Positions 38,227-48,083 of a DNA stretch of 64,000 nucleotides are shown one piece after another. The notes beneath the pieces were generated by a model, which made no database searches, was not told the origin of the DNA, and saw only the letters and a program-made list of their open reading frames with translations. Source of the DNA: Domibacillus indicus (lineage in GTDB: Bacteria > Bacillota > Bacilli > Bacillales > Domibacillaceae); NCBI RefSeq assembly GCF_000970685.1, contig NZ_LAJB01000003.1, forward strand, positions 248,001 to 312,000, in the 5' to 3' direction. The position numbers and the translations under genes were made by a program. Within the stretch, counting starts at the first letter, position 1. Every line of letters starts with the position of its first letter.

Positions 38227-39325
38227 TTACAGGCGGGAACGAAGATACGCGTTAATAAAGGCGTCCAGGTCGCCGTCCATCACCGCTTGAATGTTTCCGG
38301 TTTCTTCATTCGTACGGTGATCTTTCACCATAGAATATGGATGGAAAACGTATGAACGAATCTGGCTTCCCCAGCCGATTTCTTTTTGTTCGCCGCGAAT
38401 TTCAGCAAGCTCTGCTTCCTGCTCCTCGAGACGGCGCTGGTAAAGCTTCCCTTTCAGCATTTTCATCGCGTGTTCGCGGTTTTTAATCTGTGAACGCTCC
38501 GTCTGGCATGTGACAACCACACCTGTCGGGATATGGGTAATCCGGACAGCCGAGTCGGTCGTATTAATGTGCTGGCCGCCGGCGCCGCTTGCCCGGTACG
38601 TATCAATTTTCAAATCTTCGGTGCGGATGTCGATTTCAATTTCTTCATTGAATTCCGGCATTACTTCACACGATACAAAAGACGTATGGCGGCGTCCTGA
38701 TGAATCAAACGGTGAAATTCGCACAAGGCGGTGAACACCTTTTTCCGCTTTTAAGTAGCCGTATGCATTATGGCCTTTAATCAGCAGTGTGACACTCTTG
38801 ACACCTGCTTCATCACCCGGCAGGTAATCGATCGTTTCCACTTTAAAGCCGCGCTTTTCCGCCCAGCGTGTATACATGCGAAGCAGCAGGGATGCCCAGT
38901 CCTGCGACTCGGTGCCGCCGGCGCCCGGATGCAGTTCAAGAATGGCATTGTTTTTATCGTGCTGCTCACTCAGCAGCAGCTGCAGCTCAAAGTCTCCAAG
39001 GCGCTTCATAAATTCTTTCGTTTCGCCCGACAGCTCTTCATGCAGATCAGCGTCATGTTCTTCTTTTAACAGCTCATGCGTCATTTCCAGGTTTTCCTGT
39101 GTTTCAACAAGATCTTTATATTCATTCACCAGTTCCTTCAGCGCATTTGACTCATTAATAACCGTCTGTGCGCCCTGCTGGTCATTCCAGAAATCAGGGT
39201 CAAGCATGCGGTCTTCAAGTTCCGCCATTCGTGCCTCTTTGTTTTCTAAGTCAAAGAGACCCCCTGAAGTCCGCCAATTTCTCGGCTGAATTGTCAAGCG
39301 TGTTGCGAATTTCAAATAGTTCCAT
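38227..39325 (-). CDS. prfB: PrfB, peptide chain release factor 2, with programmed +1 frameshift
   Basis: RF2 reads UGA and UAA stops. The true start is ATG at 39325 ([10 protein letters not shown]); 24 codons later an in-frame TGA at 39251-39253 follows CTT, and the chain continues in the +1 frame from GAC at 39252. An internal Shine-Dalgarno AGGGGG lies three bases before the CTT, the classical frameshift stimulator. The full product is 365 residues. The anticodon-like SPF is in RISPFDSSG, and the catalytic GGQ is in [13 protein letters not shown] pipeline without frameshift handling would give a truncated protein starting near 39315. Confidence 0.96.
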
Positions 39326-39378
39326 CTGATCCACCTCGGGTTAATTTTATAAAAGAGCAGGGCCTTTTAATTGCCCTT

Positions 39379-41886
39379 TTACTCTTGAAGTCCGTGACAG
39401 TTTTTATACTTTTTGCCGCTTCCGCACGGGCAGGGCTCATTGCGGCCGATTTCCGGTGCTTTGCGAAGCGGTTTTTTCTTTTTCGGCGCTTCTTCTTTTG
39501 GATTGACCGCCTGGCCTTTTGCGACTTCCTGGCGTTCCAGGTTGCTGCGGATTTCCGCTTTCATCACATATTTGGACGCTTCTTCGTTTATCGCCGCAAC
39601 CATTTGCTCAAACATCGCAAAGCCTTCATTTTGATACTCGCGAAGCGGATCAATTTGTCCGTATGCACGCAAATGAATACCCTGGCGAAGCTGGTCCATT
39701 GCATCGATATGGTTAATCCATTTCGAATCAACCGCACGAAGCAGTACAACTTTTTCAAATTCACGCATTTGCTCTTCACCGAGCTGTTCTTCACGCTCAT
39801 TGTAGCGCTCTGTTACTTTTTCCATAATCAAGCCGCTGATTGCATCCAGATTCTGGCCGCGAAGCTCATCCGCTGAAACGGCACCCTCTTCAAGCAGATT
39901 GGCATTCACGGATTCGGCAATGCCGTCCGCGTTAAACGGCTGGGCTGCATCTTCATCATTGGCATGTGCTGCAATAATACCCGCAACCGACTTTGTGACC
40001 ATATCTTCTAAAATACCGCGCAGGTTTTCTGATTCAAGCACTTCATCACGCTGCTTGTAAATAATCTCACGCTGCTGGCGCAGTACATCATCATATTCAA
40101 GGAGCCGCTTCCGTGCGTCAAAGTTATTTCCTTCTACGCGTTTCTGTGCGGATTCTACTGCACGGGAAACCATTTTGCTTTGAATAGGCTGTGAATCATC
40201 CATGCCGAGCTTCGACATCATCGACTTCATATTATCCGAGCCGAAACGGCGCATTAATTCATCTTCCATTGACAAATAAAACTGTGTTACGCCCGGGTCG
40301 CCCTGGCGCCCGGAACGTCCGCGAAGCTGGTTGTCAATCCGGCGTGATTCATGGCGCTCTGTGCCGATAACGGCTAAACCGCCCAATTCCTTGACACCCT
40401 CGCCGAGTTTAATATCCGTTCCGCGGCCGGCCATGTTTGTAGCGATTGTCACCGCGCCCGGCTGTCCGGCATTTTGAATAATTTCCGCTTCGCGCTCATG
40501 GTTTTTCGCATTCAATACGTTATGCGGAACGCCTCTTTTTGTTAAATGAGCAGAAATCAGCTCAGACGTTTCAATTGCAACGGTCCCGACCAGAACCGGC
40601 TGTTTTTTCTGATGGCGCTCGTGAATATCTTCTACAACAGCCATAAACTTGCCGTTCATCGACGCATAAATTAAATCCGGGCGGTCATCACGGGCAATAG
40701 GGCGGTTCGTCGGAATCGCAATAACCCGCATATTGTAAATGTTGCGGAATTCTTCTTCCTCCGTTTTCGCTGTACCCGTCATCCCTGACAGCTTTTCATA
40801 CATCCGGAAATAGTTCTGAAAGGTGATTGTGGCCATCGTCATGCTTTCATTTTGAATCTGAACGCCTTCTTTTGCTTCGATTGCCTGGTGAAGCCCGTCC
40901 GAATAGCGGCGCCCTTTCATTAACCGGCCGGTAAACTGATCAACAATAACCACTTCGCCGTCCTGCACCACATAATCCACATCACGGTGCATCGTGACGC
41001 GCGCCTTTAATGCCTGCGTAATATGGTGATTCAGTCCAACATGCTTTAAGTCAAACAGGTTTTCAATGCCGAATGCTTTTTCCGCTTTCGTCATCCCTTC
41101 TTCTGTTAAAAGCACGTTTTTCGTTTTAATATCAACCGTAAAATCTTCTTCCTCTTTTAAGGTGCGTACAAACGCAAAAGCATGAATGTACAGCTGCGTG
41201 GATTTGGCCGCCTGGCCGGAAATAATAAGCGGCGTGCGCGCTTCATCGACCAAAATAGAATCGACTTCATCAATAACCGCATAGTGAAGCGGCCGCTGCA
41301 CTTTATGTTCTTTGTACAGCACCATGTTGTCGCGCAGGTAATCGAAGCCGAACTCATTATTTGTTCCGTACGTAATATCTGCTTCATAGGCTTCTTTTTT
41401 CTGCTCTTTGGACAGGCTGTTTAAATTCAGCCCAACCGTCAGGCCGAGAAATTCATAAAGCCGGCCCATTTCTTCCGCATCGCGGGATGCCAGGTATTCA
41501 TTGACCGTGATAACATGAACCCCTTTGCCGGAAAGCGCGTTTAAATAAACCGGCATGGTTGCCGTCAGCGTTTTCCCTTCACCGGTTTTCATTTCGGAAA
41601 TGTTGCCGTCATGAAGGGCAATCCCCCCCATAAGCTGCACCTGGTACGGATAAAGACCAAGCACGCGCTTTGCCGCTTCCCGTACAACCGCGAATGCTTC
41701 CGTCAGCAAATCATCCAGCGACTCGCCTTTTTGGTACCGCTGCTTAAACTCTTCCGTTTTATCTTTTAACGCCGCATCAGAAAGCGCCGCTGTTTCATCA
41801 GCCAGCGCTTCTACTTTTGCAGCCATTTTTTCAAGCTTTTTTACTTCTTTTTTATTTGCATCAAATACTTTATTTAATAAACCCAT
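39379..41886 (-). CDS. secA: SecA, preprotein translocase ATPase
   Basis: This 835-residue motor drives proteins through SecYEG. Seen are Walker [10 protein letters not shown] near residue 100, [15 protein letters not shown] near 208, the second motor motif [12 protein letters not shown] near 490 and [11 protein letters not shown] near 520. A C-terminal SEC-C zinc tail ([14 protein letters not shown]) ends the protein. It lies upstream of prfB as in B. subtilis, with an AAGGAG site. Confidence 0.97.
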   Translation of the reverse strand: MGLLNKVFDANKKEVKKLEKMAAKVEALADETAALSDAALKDKTEEFKQRYQKGESLDDLLTEAFAVVREAAKRVLGLYPYQVQLMGGIALHDGNISEMKTGEGKTLTATMPVYLNALSGKGVHVITVNEYLASRDAEEMGRLYEFLGLTVGLNLNSLSKEQKKEAYEADITYGTNNEFGFDYLRDNMVLYKEHKVQRPLHYAVIDEVDSILVDEARTPLIISGQAAKSTQLYIHAFAFVRTLKEEEDFTVDIKTKNVLLTEEGMTKAEKAFGIENLFDLKHVGLNHHITQALKARVTMHRDVDYVVQDGEVVIVDQFTGRLMKGRRYSDGLHQAIEAKEGVQIQNESMTMATITFQNYFRMYEKLSGMTGTAKTEEEEFRNIYNMRVIAIPTNRPIARDDRPDLIYASMNGKFMAVVEDIHERHQKKQPVLVGTVAIETSELISAHLTKRGVPHNVLNAKNHEREAEIIQNAGQPGAVTIATNMAGRGTDIKLGEGVKELGGLAVIGTERHESRRIDNQLRGRSGRQGDPGVTQFYLSMEDELMRRFGSDNMKSMMSKLGMDDSQPIQSKMVSRAVESAQKRVEGNNFDARKRLLEYDDVLRQQREIIYKQRDEVLESENLRGILEDMVTKSVAGIIAAHANDEDAAQPFNADGIAESVNANLLEEGAVSADELRGQNLDAISGLIMEKVTERYNEREEQLGEEQMREFEKVVLLRAVDSKWINHIDAMDQLRQGIHLRAYGQIDPLREYQNEGFAMFEQMVAAINEEASKYVMKAEIRSNLERQEVAKGQAVNPKEEAPKKKKPLRKAPEIGRNEPCPCGSGKKYKNCHGLQE

Positions 41887-41981
41887 TTAAAACGCTCCTT
41901 TTCAGGTTCAACAGGGCGAAACCTTCGCATTTTTCCTATTTAATAGTACCATTTCTAAGGAAGCGCGTATACTCATACGGT

Positions 41982-43031
41982 TTATTTTTGAGCGCCGTCA
42001 GCCGCCTGCAGCTTTTCCTCAAGCACCGCTTCCATTTCTTTCTGGCGCTTGGACAGCGTTGCAGCCGAAATCGCATACCGTCCGGCAATCGCCGCTTTTG
42101 ATTCTTTTCTTTCGATCAAGCCGTGCGCCTGCAAAAGCCCGATTAAAGAAGCGGTAAACACTTCCGGCTTCCGGACTGCCGGATCTTCTTTTGTACAGTA
42201 ATAATTCCAGAGCAGTACAGCCATTTGTGTAATGGGCTGCCCAAGCTGCTCCTGTTCAAAAGAAGCCTCAATATGCTCCGCTGTTTCCCGGTGTGCGTCT
42301 TTTGTCCAGACTAATGACGTTAAATCAACCGCTGCATGCCCTTTTTCATAAACGGCAAACAGCGTATCCATCACCGCCGCAAAATCATGCGTAAAGAAGG
42401 CCTGCGGATCCTCGAACGGTGAATCGCCAAACATCTCCTGAACCGCCCTGGCCATCGCCTGTGCATGCTCTGCTTCAAAATGGAAATCCGTCATAAAGAA
42501 GGTATAGTCGGATTCATGCGGCAAAAGAGCACCGATCACAAACGCTCCAACAAGATCAACGCTTCGTAAAGCGCGGACAGAGTACATTTCATTTGTTAAA
42601 ATGTCGCGCACCTCATAAACCGGTCCGTCGCAGGATTCAATCACGCCCGCCATAAAATGATAATCAACCCAGGACGCCACAATTTCTGCCGTGCGCTGGC
42701 GTGAAATAGAAGGCACACGCTTTTTCACAAACTCTGTTAAGATTGTTTCATTTTCTTTAATCGTACGGGTTAAAATCGCCCAAATTTCAAAGGTTACTAA
42801 GAATACCTGCTCATTCTGGCGCAACGTTTCGTTCGATTTTAAAAGCGGCTGGAATTCTTTTTTCAGCATAGCCGAGTGGCGTTCCATCGCATAATCAATC
42901 AATTCCCGCTGAATCGTACTGGATTCTTCAACGAGCACCGCTGTAATCGCGGCTCCTTCTCTTTTTCCGCAGCATTTTTTATATTTTTTTCCGCTGCCGC
43001 ATAGGCACGGATCATTTCGTCCAATTGACAT
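41982..43031 (-). CDS. SEC-C motif protein of unknown function
   Basis: This 349-residue protein starts with a SEC-C zinc motif ([14 protein letters not shown], residues 9-22) almost the same as the SecA C-terminal tail encoded next door, but here at the N-terminus. The rest is helix-rich and Ala/Glu-rich, with no membrane segment or enzyme motif I recognise. SKAAIAGRYAISAATLSKRQKE near 315 looks like a helix-turn-helix. The gene has a good GGAGG site and lies between hpf and secA. SEC-C domains bind ribosomes or SecB-like partners in some proteins; a link to secretion is only suggested by context. Confidence 0.6.
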   Translation of the reverse strand: MSIGRNDPCLCGSGKKYKKCCGKREGAAITAVLVEESSTIQRELIDYAMERHSAMLKKEFQPLLKSNETLRQNEQVFLVTFEIWAILTRTIKENETILTEFVKKRVPSISRQRTAEIVASWVDYHFMAGVIESCDGPVYEVRDILTNEMYSVRALRSVDLVGAFVIGALLPHESDYTFFMTDFHFEAEHAQAMARAVQEMFGDSPFEDPQAFFTHDFAAVMDTLFAVYEKGHAAVDLTSLVWTKDAHRETAEHIEASFEQEQLGQPITQMAVLLWNYYCTKEDPAVRKPEVFTASLIGLLQAHGLIERKESKAAIAGRYAISAATLSKRQKEMEAVLEEKLQAADGAQK

Positions 43032-43089
43032 GTATTATTTCCTCCTCGTGCAAAATCACGCTCTCTATCATATCATGAAACGCGGACAC

Positions 43090-43120
43090 AAAAAAGAAGC
43101 CTGCGTTTTCTGCAGGCTTC
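43090..43120 (-). terminator. Terminator after hpf
   Basis: Perfect nine-base stem GAAGCCTGC and complement, seven-base loop, and a T run on the minus strand. Confidence 0.85.
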
Positions 43121-43132
43121 CAGTGCATTTAT

Positions 43133-43684
43133 TTATGTTGTTTCAATTAAGCCGTATTTTCCATCGCTTCGTTTATACACAATATTTGTTCCGTCTGTTT
43201 CGGCATCTGTGTAAATAAAGAAATCGTGGCCCAGCAGATTCATTTGAAGAATTGCTTCCTCGGAATCCATTGGTTTTAAATCGAACTGCTTGGTACGCAC
43301 CACTTGCAGCTCTTCGTTTTCATCATCCGCTGCCCCGTTGTCAGCCTGCACCGCAAAATAATCCTGCGGCTCGCCTTTTTCACGGAATTTGCGGTTTACT
43401 TTTGTTTTATGCTTGCGGATCTGGCGCTCCAATTTATCTGTAATCAAGTCGACAGCTGCGTATAAGTCTGGATTGCGTTCCTCAGCGCGGAGCACGAGAT
43501 TTTTCATTGGAATCGTTACTTCCACTTTTGCATTTGTGTTATTGTACGTTTTTAAATTAACATGCACATTCGCATTAGGAGTTTCGGTGAAATAACGCTC
43601 CAGCTTGCTAATCTTCTTTTCAACGTGCTCACGGATTGCTGGAGTAACTTCAATGTTTTCACCACGAATGTTATAATTCATCAT
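43133..43684 (-). CDS. hpf: Hpf, long-form ribosome hibernation promoting factor (YvyD)
   Basis: This 183-residue protein has an N-terminal S30AE domain (residues 2-100, [19 protein letters not shown] in part) and a C-terminal dimerisation domain ([20 protein letters not shown] near 130, quoted in part). Long Hpf joins two 70S ribosomes into inactive 100S dimers in stationary phase. The first of two adjacent ATGs (43684) lies six bases from GGAGGAG. Overlapping sigma-B and sigma-H type promoters precede it. Confidence 0.95.
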   Translation of the reverse strand: MMNYNIRGENIEVTPAIREHVEKKISKLERYFTETPNANVHVNLKTYNNTNAKVEVTIPMKNLVLRAEERNPDLYAAVDLITDKLERQIRKHKTKVNRKFREKGEPQDYFAVQADNGAADDENEELQVVRTKQFDLKPMDSEEAILQMNLLGHDFFIYTDAETDGTNIVYKRSDGKYGLIETT

Positions 43685-43722
43685 GCGGAACTCCTCCTTC
43701 AACTAATTGCTATAATCTTAAT

Positions 43723-43756
43723 ATTCTTTACATACCCTTCATAATCCTTCTTAATC
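43723..43756 (-). promoter_or_regulatory. Overlapping sigma-H-like and sigma-B-like promoters of hpf
   Basis: Minus strand. Sigma-H type: AGGATTA (43742-43748), 12 bases, AAAGAAT (43723-43729). Sigma-B type: GATTAA (43751-43756), 13 bases, GGGTAT (43732-43737). B. subtilis yvyD is known to use both factors. Confidence 0.65.
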
Positions 43757-43787
43757 TCGAAAAAAATTTGTCGAATTTTCAAAAAAA

Positions 43788-44144
43788 TTATTTTAATATG
43801 CTTTCTTTCCATGCATATAACAATTCGTGTAAAAGCAATAACGCCTCTTCACAACTTTGTTCATTTTTTTCAATGTTTGCTTCAATCAAGAGGTTGTTTA
43901 CATGCAAATAAGCATGCACGGCTGCCTCCCCTTCTTTTATTTCTTGATTAATAAAAGGAATGATTTCCAGCAAATATTGCTGCGCTTTTTGAAAGAAGTC
44001 ATTTCTTTCAAAATGGCCTCTGGCTGCCTTTGCTTTTTTCAGGGAAAGAATACTCTCCTGAAGCAGCATAATTTCAATCTCAGCAGGAGAGGCAGTTGAA
44101 ATGAACTGCTTTCTGTATTCTCGCTTCGCTTCATTTACATTCAT
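43788..44144 (-). CDS. FliS-like paralogue, probable flagellin chaperone
   Basis: This 118-residue all-helical protein has the FliS entry motif STASPAEIEIMLLQESI, parallel to TTASPGELTLMLYNGCI in the FliS encoded at 45414-45818. Overall it is diverged and lacks the classical N-terminal Tyr-rich stretch. FliS caps the C-terminal helix of flagellin until export. Its gene is divergent from a flagellin paralogue only 97 bases away, so the two are probably dedicated partners. The start at 44144 has AAGGAAGTGGAG upstream. Confidence 0.65.
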   Translation of the reverse strand: MNVNEAKREYRKQFISTASPAEIEIMLLQESILSLKKAKAARGHFERNDFFQKAQQYLLEIIPFINQEIKEGEAAVHAYLHVNNLLIEANIEKNEQSCEEALLLLHELLYAWKESILK

Positions 44145-44176
44145 ATACTCCACTTCCTTTTTATACCGTCCATATA

Positions 44177-44203
44177 TTAACATTAAGCAAATGAAACCGA
44201 TAT
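44177..44203 (+). promoter_or_regulatory. Sigma-D-like promoter of the flagellin paralogue
   Basis: TTAA, 15 bases, ACCGATAT; consensus is TAAA-N15-GCCGATAT. The same boxes and spacing precede flaG at 48084-48110. Confidence 0.7.
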
Positions 44204-44241
44204 AACAATAGACTATACATAACGATAGAGGGTGAATAAGA

Positions 44242-45039
44242 GTGAGATTACAAAGCTTTAGTTATTCAATGGCACGGTATGATCAAAACAATCTAAAAGC
44301 AAAAAAATCAATGGAAAAAATTTCAACAGGCTCCCAGATCAGCAGAGCAAGCCAAAATCCGGCAAATGTTGCTATTTCAGAAACAATTCGTGCACAGGTC
44401 AGGGGACTGGAACGCGGACAGCGCAATTTACAGGATGGCCTGTCTCTTTTGAGTGCCGCAGATGAAGGATTAAATCATGTAACCAAACAGCTTCACCGCG
44501 GATACGAATTAGCTGTTATGAGTGCAAATGACACGCTGACAGATGGAGACCGGAAAAGCGCTCAAAAAGAATTAGATGAAATAATGGACTCCATTAACGA
44601 CACGGCTGAATATTTGGAGTTTAACACGATCAATCTATTTGGTAATGACAAAGTGCTTCATCTGGCGGGAAGTGCTTCTGGAAAATCACTTTCCATTGAT
44701 CTTGAAAAGCTGAATGTTGATGCACTTGGTTTAACAGGCGCAAGTATTGAGACATCTGATGATGCGCGTGCTCTTTTTCCAAAGATCCAGGATGCCGTCT
44801 TGCAAACAACTCATCAGCTCACAAAAATAGGTTCATATTATGAGACGATTGAGCATGAAATGGAAAGAAATTCTGTTCTAGGAGAAAACCTGACCAAAGG
44901 TCTTTCAAAGATTGAAGATACACAAGTCGGCAGAGAAGTCATTGAATTGGCCATTGCCGGTATCCGCCAGCAGGCAGACCATCTTTTCATTCATGATACA
45001 AATGAATTGGCTAAAGGTGTTTTAGCGATTTTTAAATAA
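44242..45039 (+). CDS. Flagellin paralogue
   Basis: This 265-residue protein has both conserved flagellin ends. N-terminal helices read AKKSMEKISTGSQISRASQNPA near residue 22 (quoted in part) and RGLERGQRNLQDGLSLLSAADE near 54. The C-terminal helix ends LAKGVLAIFK, like VLQLLR-type flagellin ends. A short central region (about 110-190) replaces the surface D2/D3 domains. It starts with GTG behind GAGGGTG and has a sigma-D-like promoter. Housekeeping hag usually lies beyond flaG in Bacillus; this copy lies between hpf and fliT, the area of the yvzB remnant in B. subtilis. It may be a minor or alternative filament subunit. Confidence 0.8.
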   Translation: MRLQSFSYSMARYDQNNLKAKKSMEKISTGSQISRASQNPANVAISETIRAQVRGLERGQRNLQDGLSLLSAADEGLNHVTKQLHRGYELAVMSANDTLTDGDRKSAQKELDEIMDSINDTAEYLEFNTINLFGNDKVLHLAGSASGKSLSIDLEKLNVDALGLTGASIETSDDARALFPKIQDAVLQTTHQLTKIGSYYETIEHEMERNSVLGENLTKGLSKIEDTQVGREVIELAIAGIRQQADHLFIHDTNELAKGVLAIFK

Positions 45040-45041
45040 GC

Positions 45042-45070
45042 AAAAATCCGGTTTGAAAACCGGATTTTTT
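45042..45070. terminator. Bidirectional terminator between the flagellin paralogue and fliT
   Basis: Perfect 13-base stem AAAAATCCGGTTT and complement with a very small loop; the end touches the fliT stop codon. Confidence 0.85.
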
Positions 45071-45414
45071 TAATTTCGTTTATCATAAAATACGCCATCG
45101 GTTTGAAGCGATTCATATGGATTCGAATATTTGTCCATTGACTGCTTCTTTACATTGATTTCACGTAAATCTTCCTTAACCGACTGGCTCAGCTTCTGAA
45201 GACGGGTTTCAATTTCCTGGTTCATTAAGTTGATTTCACGGCCAAGCTGCTGCTCTTCTTCTGTAAAAGGAGGCTGGATACGCGGCAGAATTTCCCCGCG
45301 CTCATCCAGCAGCTTCTCTGCCTGCTCAATTTGACTGTCACGATCCTGATTGGCTGCTTCAAGCAAATCCAGCAGCCTTTTTGTCATCCTGTGACAGTCA
45401 TAAACCGGCGCCAT
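45070..45414 (-). CDS. fliT: FliT, flagellar protein
   Basis: This 114-residue, charged, helical protein lies directly after fliS (TAATG overlap), the usual place of FliT in Bacillus. FliT is the export chaperone for the filament cap FliD. Sequence conservation is low and the ribosome binding site is weak, which fits translational coupling with fliS. The call rests mainly on position, size and helix content. Confidence 0.75.
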   Translation of the reverse strand: MAPVYDCHRMTKRLLDLLEAANQDRDSQIEQAEKLLDERGEILPRIQPPFTEEEQQLGREINLMNQEIETRLQKLSQSVKEDLREINVKKQSMDKYSNPYESLQTDGVFYDKRN

Positions 45415-45818
45415 TATACCCGGCCGCCGGCACCGACTTGCTGAATGCGGCGGTTTTCCTGAATAACCTGTTTCCATGTATCCCGGAACTCTGTGACAAA
45501 TCCCTCTACTTCTTTTAAAATAGCGGGGTCATTTTTAATATTTGCCTCAACGAGCCGCTCATGAAGAAATTCATAAAGAGCCAGCATGTTCTTCGCCAGA
45601 TCTGTATCAGTTTTTAACGTAATGCTCAGCTCGCGAATAATCGCCTGTGCTTTTTGGACATTGATGTTTTTCTGCTCAATATTATTATCTGCCATCGCCC
45701 GTTCAGCCAGACGGATGAATTTAATGCATCCGTTATAAAGCATTAAGGTTAATTCTCCTGGAGACGCTGTTGTGACAGAGTTGTTTGCATATGCCTGCTG
45801 TGGATTATTAATTGCCAC
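45414..45818 (-). CDS. fliS: FliS, flagellin export chaperone
   Basis: This 134-residue protein begins MAINNPQQAYANNSVTTASPGELTLMLYNG in the classical FliS manner (Tyr near residue 10, then the ASPGEL motif). It binds the C-terminal disordered helix of flagellin in the cytoplasm. The start is GTG at 45818 behind AAGGAGTG. It lies in the flaG-fliD-fliS-fliT operon. Confidence 0.94.
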   Translation of the reverse strand: MAINNPQQAYANNSVTTASPGELTLMLYNGCIKFIRLAERAMADNNIEQKNINVQKAQAIIRELSITLKTDTDLAKNMLALYEFLHERLVEANIKNDPAILKEVEGFVTEFRDTWKQVIQENRRIQQVGAGGRV

Positions 45819-45847
45819 TAAAAGAACACTCCTTTTTAAATATATAA

Positions 45848-47683
45848 TTACATGCTGAATTGCTGCATCAAATAAGCAGACTGTGAGTTGGCCTGCTGCA
45901 TTGCTTTTTCCATCGCGGTAAACTGCTTCCAGTAGCGGTCTTCTACTTGAAGCAACCGGTCTTCAAAACGGCTGATACTGCTGTCGATATCTGTAAGCTG
46001 ACGGCCGATCGCAAATTTTTGATTCGTATATCCGGCACTTCCAGCACGCTCTTTTAACTGATCCATTGTTTTGCCAACAGTGTCATATAACCGGTGAATA
46101 ATTCCCTGTTCACTAACAGATGTTGAATCACCGCCGCCAATGAACAGGGCTTCAACTGCTTCTGGATTTTCAGCCAGGGCTTTTTTCAGCTTCGTTTCAT
46201 CAATTTCAAGCTTACCGCCTTCAAGATAGTTCTTTGAGGTGGTAATTCCGATTTCCGCCAGCTGGTTATAAGCGGCGTTGGTACTGCTGTTTATAACTGC
46301 CTGAGAAAAGTTGCTTCTCATTGAAGTAAGTACACCGGATAGTACTGTATCCCGACGCAGTAAGCCGCTTTTCGCTTTTTCTTCCCACTGTTCCTGCTGC
46401 TTATCGGACAATTGTTCACGCTGATCATCCGTTAACGGTGTATATGAACGGTAACGCTCTTCGGACGTTTTTTTACTGATTGCCGCAATTAACGTATTGT
46501 ATTTCTCAACGAAGTCTTTAATATTGTTATACACTTGGTCGGTGTCTTTTGTAACGTTTAAGGATGCTGTTTCCGTAGTACTTTCCTTTTTCAACGTGAA
46601 GGTTACACCGTTCATCTCAAATGTATTAGATTTACGGGTTGTAGTTAATCCATTTATTGTAACGGAAGCATCTGTTCCTTGAATAAGTTTTGGTTTATCA
46701 GGATCTGCAGGATCTGCATTTGTCACATCAAGCTTTAAGACACTAGTAGCAAAAAGCCCGGTAACTGAAATGTTTCCCCCGCCTGATGGATTATGACTCC
46801 CCGTCTCTTTTTGCGTCATAGACATTTTTCCAGTTACGGAATCATAAAACAAAGTTACGCCTGCTTTAGAGACATTAACTTTGCTAATAACACTATTTAA
46901 GCTATCTGTTGAACTTACTAAAAAGTTTTCAATATTTTCCCCTGTTGAAGAAAAGGTATTAATAGAAAAATTAGTGTACTTTTCTGTTGAGGAGTTAGTA
47001 ATGTAATCGACTTTAATAGAAGCATCTGCCGCTACAGGAGTTTTGAAAATTAAATCTCCCGTGCTAGTAATTTGAACTTGATCATCTTCAGCCGGTGCTT
47101 CGCTCACTACCTTATACGTTACGCCATTTACCTTTACAGACATGTCTGCTGCTGCATCTATTTTAATATCGGTTGCTCCAACATTTAATCCAGTGGTACT
47201 GCCGTTACCTTTTAAGGTTACACTGCCAACCTTCCCGTTTTTTACATTTACATTATCAACGGTATCCCAAAAAGCCCCATCAAATGCATTGCTTGAATCT
47301 GTAAAGGACTTTGAAGCATCGAGGCCTCCACCAGCTTTTAAAGAAGCAGTTACCCACGTCTCAGCTTTTGCTAATGTTACATTAGAGATGTTATATGAAC
47401 CTGGCGTAGCCGCTGTAGATGCAGTTGCTGTAACAAGCCCCTCATTTGAAGAAGCTGCCGCACTCGCCCGATAATTTTGTGTTCGTTTCATTCCCGTTGA
47501 TGACACTAAACTTCTGAAATCCTGCAACAGGATATTCATTTCCCGGTACTGGTCCCGCTGCCATTCTAATGTTTGTTTCTTTTGTTTTAATTTATCAAGC
47601 GGCATCCGTTCCGCTTTCATTAAATCTTTAATAATGGACTCGGTGTCCATTCCACTTGCCATTCCGCCTACGCGAAGCACCAT
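45848..47683 (-). CDS. fliD: FliD, flagellar filament cap (HAP2)
   Basis: This 611-residue protein forms the cap under which flagellin assembles. The N-terminal coiled region starts VGGMASGMDTESIIKDLM, and the C-terminal helices end SQSAYLMQQFSM. The middle (about residues 90-450) is Ser/Thr-rich beta structure, and its codon use is more AT-rich than the flanks, as is common for the exposed variable domains of flagellar proteins. GGGAGGAC precedes the ATG. Confidence 0.94.
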   Translation of the reverse strand: MVLRVGGMASGMDTESIIKDLMKAERMPLDKLKQKKQTLEWQRDQYREMNILLQDFRSLVSSTGMKRTQNYRASAAASSNEGLVTATASTAATPGSYNISNVTLAKAETWVTASLKAGGGLDASKSFTDSSNAFDGAFWDTVDNVNVKNGKVGSVTLKGNGSTTGLNVGATDIKIDAAADMSVKVNGVTYKVVSEAPAEDDQVQITSTGDLIFKTPVAADASIKVDYITNSSTEKYTNFSINTFSSTGENIENFLVSSTDSLNSVISKVNVSKAGVTLFYDSVTGKMSMTQKETGSHNPSGGGNISVTGLFATSVLKLDVTNADPADPDKPKLIQGTDASVTINGLTTTRKSNTFEMNGVTFTLKKESTTETASLNVTKDTDQVYNNIKDFVEKYNTLIAAISKKTSEERYRSYTPLTDDQREQLSDKQQEQWEEKAKSGLLRRDTVLSGVLTSMRSNFSQAVINSSTNAAYNQLAEIGITTSKNYLEGGKLEIDETKLKKALAENPEAVEALFIGGGDSTSVSEQGIIHRLYDTVGKTMDQLKERAGSAGYTNQKFAIGRQLTDIDSSISRFEDRLLQVEDRYWKQFTAMEKAMQQANSQSAYLMQQFSM

Positions 47684-47697
47684 AGTCTTTGTCCTCC

Positions 47698-48048
47698 CTA
47701 CGCCTTTTTATCAAAAAAGAACCCGATAAATTCGGTCATTGCCGCATACATATCGAGGATTTTTTTTGATGGGATTTCTTTAATAATTTCTTCCGAGTTA
47801 TTGTCTACGATGACTGCATAATATTCCTGCAAATCTTCATGGTATTCAAATTGAATGTGTGTCTGGGTCGGCTGCAAAAACGTGTTGACCTGGTCGGTGA
47901 ATTTCTGCAGCTCCTCTTCTTGTAGTGGAATACCCTGCTCGGCCGTTTCTACGGCTGGCTTTTGTTCTGCTTCCATTGTTTTTGCTTCTGTTGCTTCAAG
48001 CGGTTTGGTGATTGCTGGCACTGCACTTTCTCCTATACGATCAATCAT
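47698..48048 (-). CDS. flaG: FlaG, flagellar protein (YvyC)
   Basis: This 116-residue protein has a Glu/Thr-rich N-terminal half and a conserved C-terminal half typical of FlaG (HIQFEYHEDLQEYYAVIVD, then EEIIKEIPSKKILDMYAAM). It affects filament length in some species. It is the first gene of the fliDST operon, 14 bases before fliD. The ATG at 48048 follows GGGGGC; a sigma-D-like promoter lies just upstream. Confidence 0.9.
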   Translation of the reverse strand: MIDRIGESAVPAITKPLEATEAKTMEAEQKPAVETAEQGIPLQEEELQKFTDQVNTFLQPTQTHIQFEYHEDLQEYYAVIVDNNSEEIIKEIPSKKILDMYAAMTEFIGFFFDKKA

Positions 48049-48083
48049 CGTTTTGCCCCCTTCGCACACTTTTTTCTTCATTT

